Below, one piece after another: positions 63,977-64,000 of a DNA stretch of 64,000 nt. Where the stretch lies: NCBI GenBank assembly GCA_002372935.1, contig DFJF01000007.1:94206-158205 (forward strand). The letters run 5' to 3'. Both the position numbers and the translations under genes were made by a program. The notes beneath the pieces are model-generated. The model searched no databases, was not told where the DNA came from, and was given only the letters and a program-made list of their open reading frames with translations. The DNA is from Clostridiales bacterium UBA3678 (GTDB lineage: Bacteria; Bacillota; Clostridia; TANB77; CAG-508). Position 1 is the stretch's first letter. The number at the start of each line of letters is the position of its first letter.

Positions 63977-64000
63977 TGGTTGCGGGGGTAGGACTCGAAC
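63977..64000 (-). tRNA. tRNA 3' end, runs out of the window
   Basis: On the - strand: T-loop ttcgagt, T-stem cctac, acceptor strand ccccgca, discriminator a and encoded CCA. The anticodon lies beyond the window, so the amino acid cannot be named. Confidence 0.85.

Overview
The window is about 64 kb of very AT-rich DNA with genes packed mostly on the + strand. A complete stage III sporulation operon (spoIIIAA to spoIIIAH), PolC-type DNA polymerase III, FtsEX with an M23 partner, Rho, HU, pta-ackA and an anaerobe-style rubredoxin/flavodiiron pair point to a low-GC, anaerobic, spore-forming Clostridia lineage, probably an uncultured gut-type organism. No species can be named from the sequence alone.

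Layout. 1-3.4 kb: the 3' end of a D-alanylation-like (dlt-type) operon with a PLP decarboxylase-like protein, a carrier protein, an MBOAT acyltransferase and a DltD/SGNH-like protein. 3.4-4 kb: hsp20 behind a CIRCE-like operator. 4-11 kb: a heterodimeric ABC exporter and a MacB-like ABC protein. 11-14.7 kb: cell-wall genes (GH25 muramidase, a truncated peptidoglycan-binding protein) around a decayed patch. 14.9-27 kb: housekeeping genes (lepA, an rRNA methyltransferase, pta, ackA, der, tsaD, a phosphoesterase, recG, rho). 27-30.6 kb: tandem zeta-toxin-like kinases, an MBL-fold hydrolase, a nucleotidyltransferase-like gene and HU. 31-36 kb: LRR and transglutaminase-like genes, a small orphan gene, rubredoxin and flavodiiron protein, a DUF308 membrane protein and YebC. 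36-43.3 kb: a lipoprotein-sized unknown and the spoIIIA operon. 43.4-52.6 kb: export and assembly of a surface polysaccharide (Wzt/Wzm, glycosyltransferases, GtrII-like, YfhO-like). 52.7-62 kb: ftsEX, M23 hydrolase, Ctp protease, pgsA, polC. The end holds an AI-2E family transporter, a small membrane gene and the 3' end of a tRNA.

Main observation. Four genes (der, a zeta-like kinase, spoIIIAB, spoIIIAF) are each interrupted by exactly one extra base. In all four the break is an in-frame CGG codon followed by N, where skipping the C gives a glycine codon GGN and restores the family's sequence. In der and the kinase the restored glycine lies in an essential nucleotide-binding motif. In my manual scan, no other gene of typical codon usage here contains an in-frame CGG. 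The only other three lie in two genes with unusual composition. This suggests either +1 frameshifting (or quadruplet decoding) at CGG, resembling the AGG-to-Gly frameshifts of Perkinsus mitochondria, or a very specific assembly artefact.

Other notable signals: lepA and tsaD both have a stem-loop between a distant Shine-Dalgarno and the start codon that would bring the two to about 11 nt apart; a modular GGGACGGTTC repeat family sits at three gene borders and runs into the 5' end of polC; a long imperfect palindrome separates two ABC half-transporter genes; and three isolated genes with atypical codon use carry near-consensus promoters.
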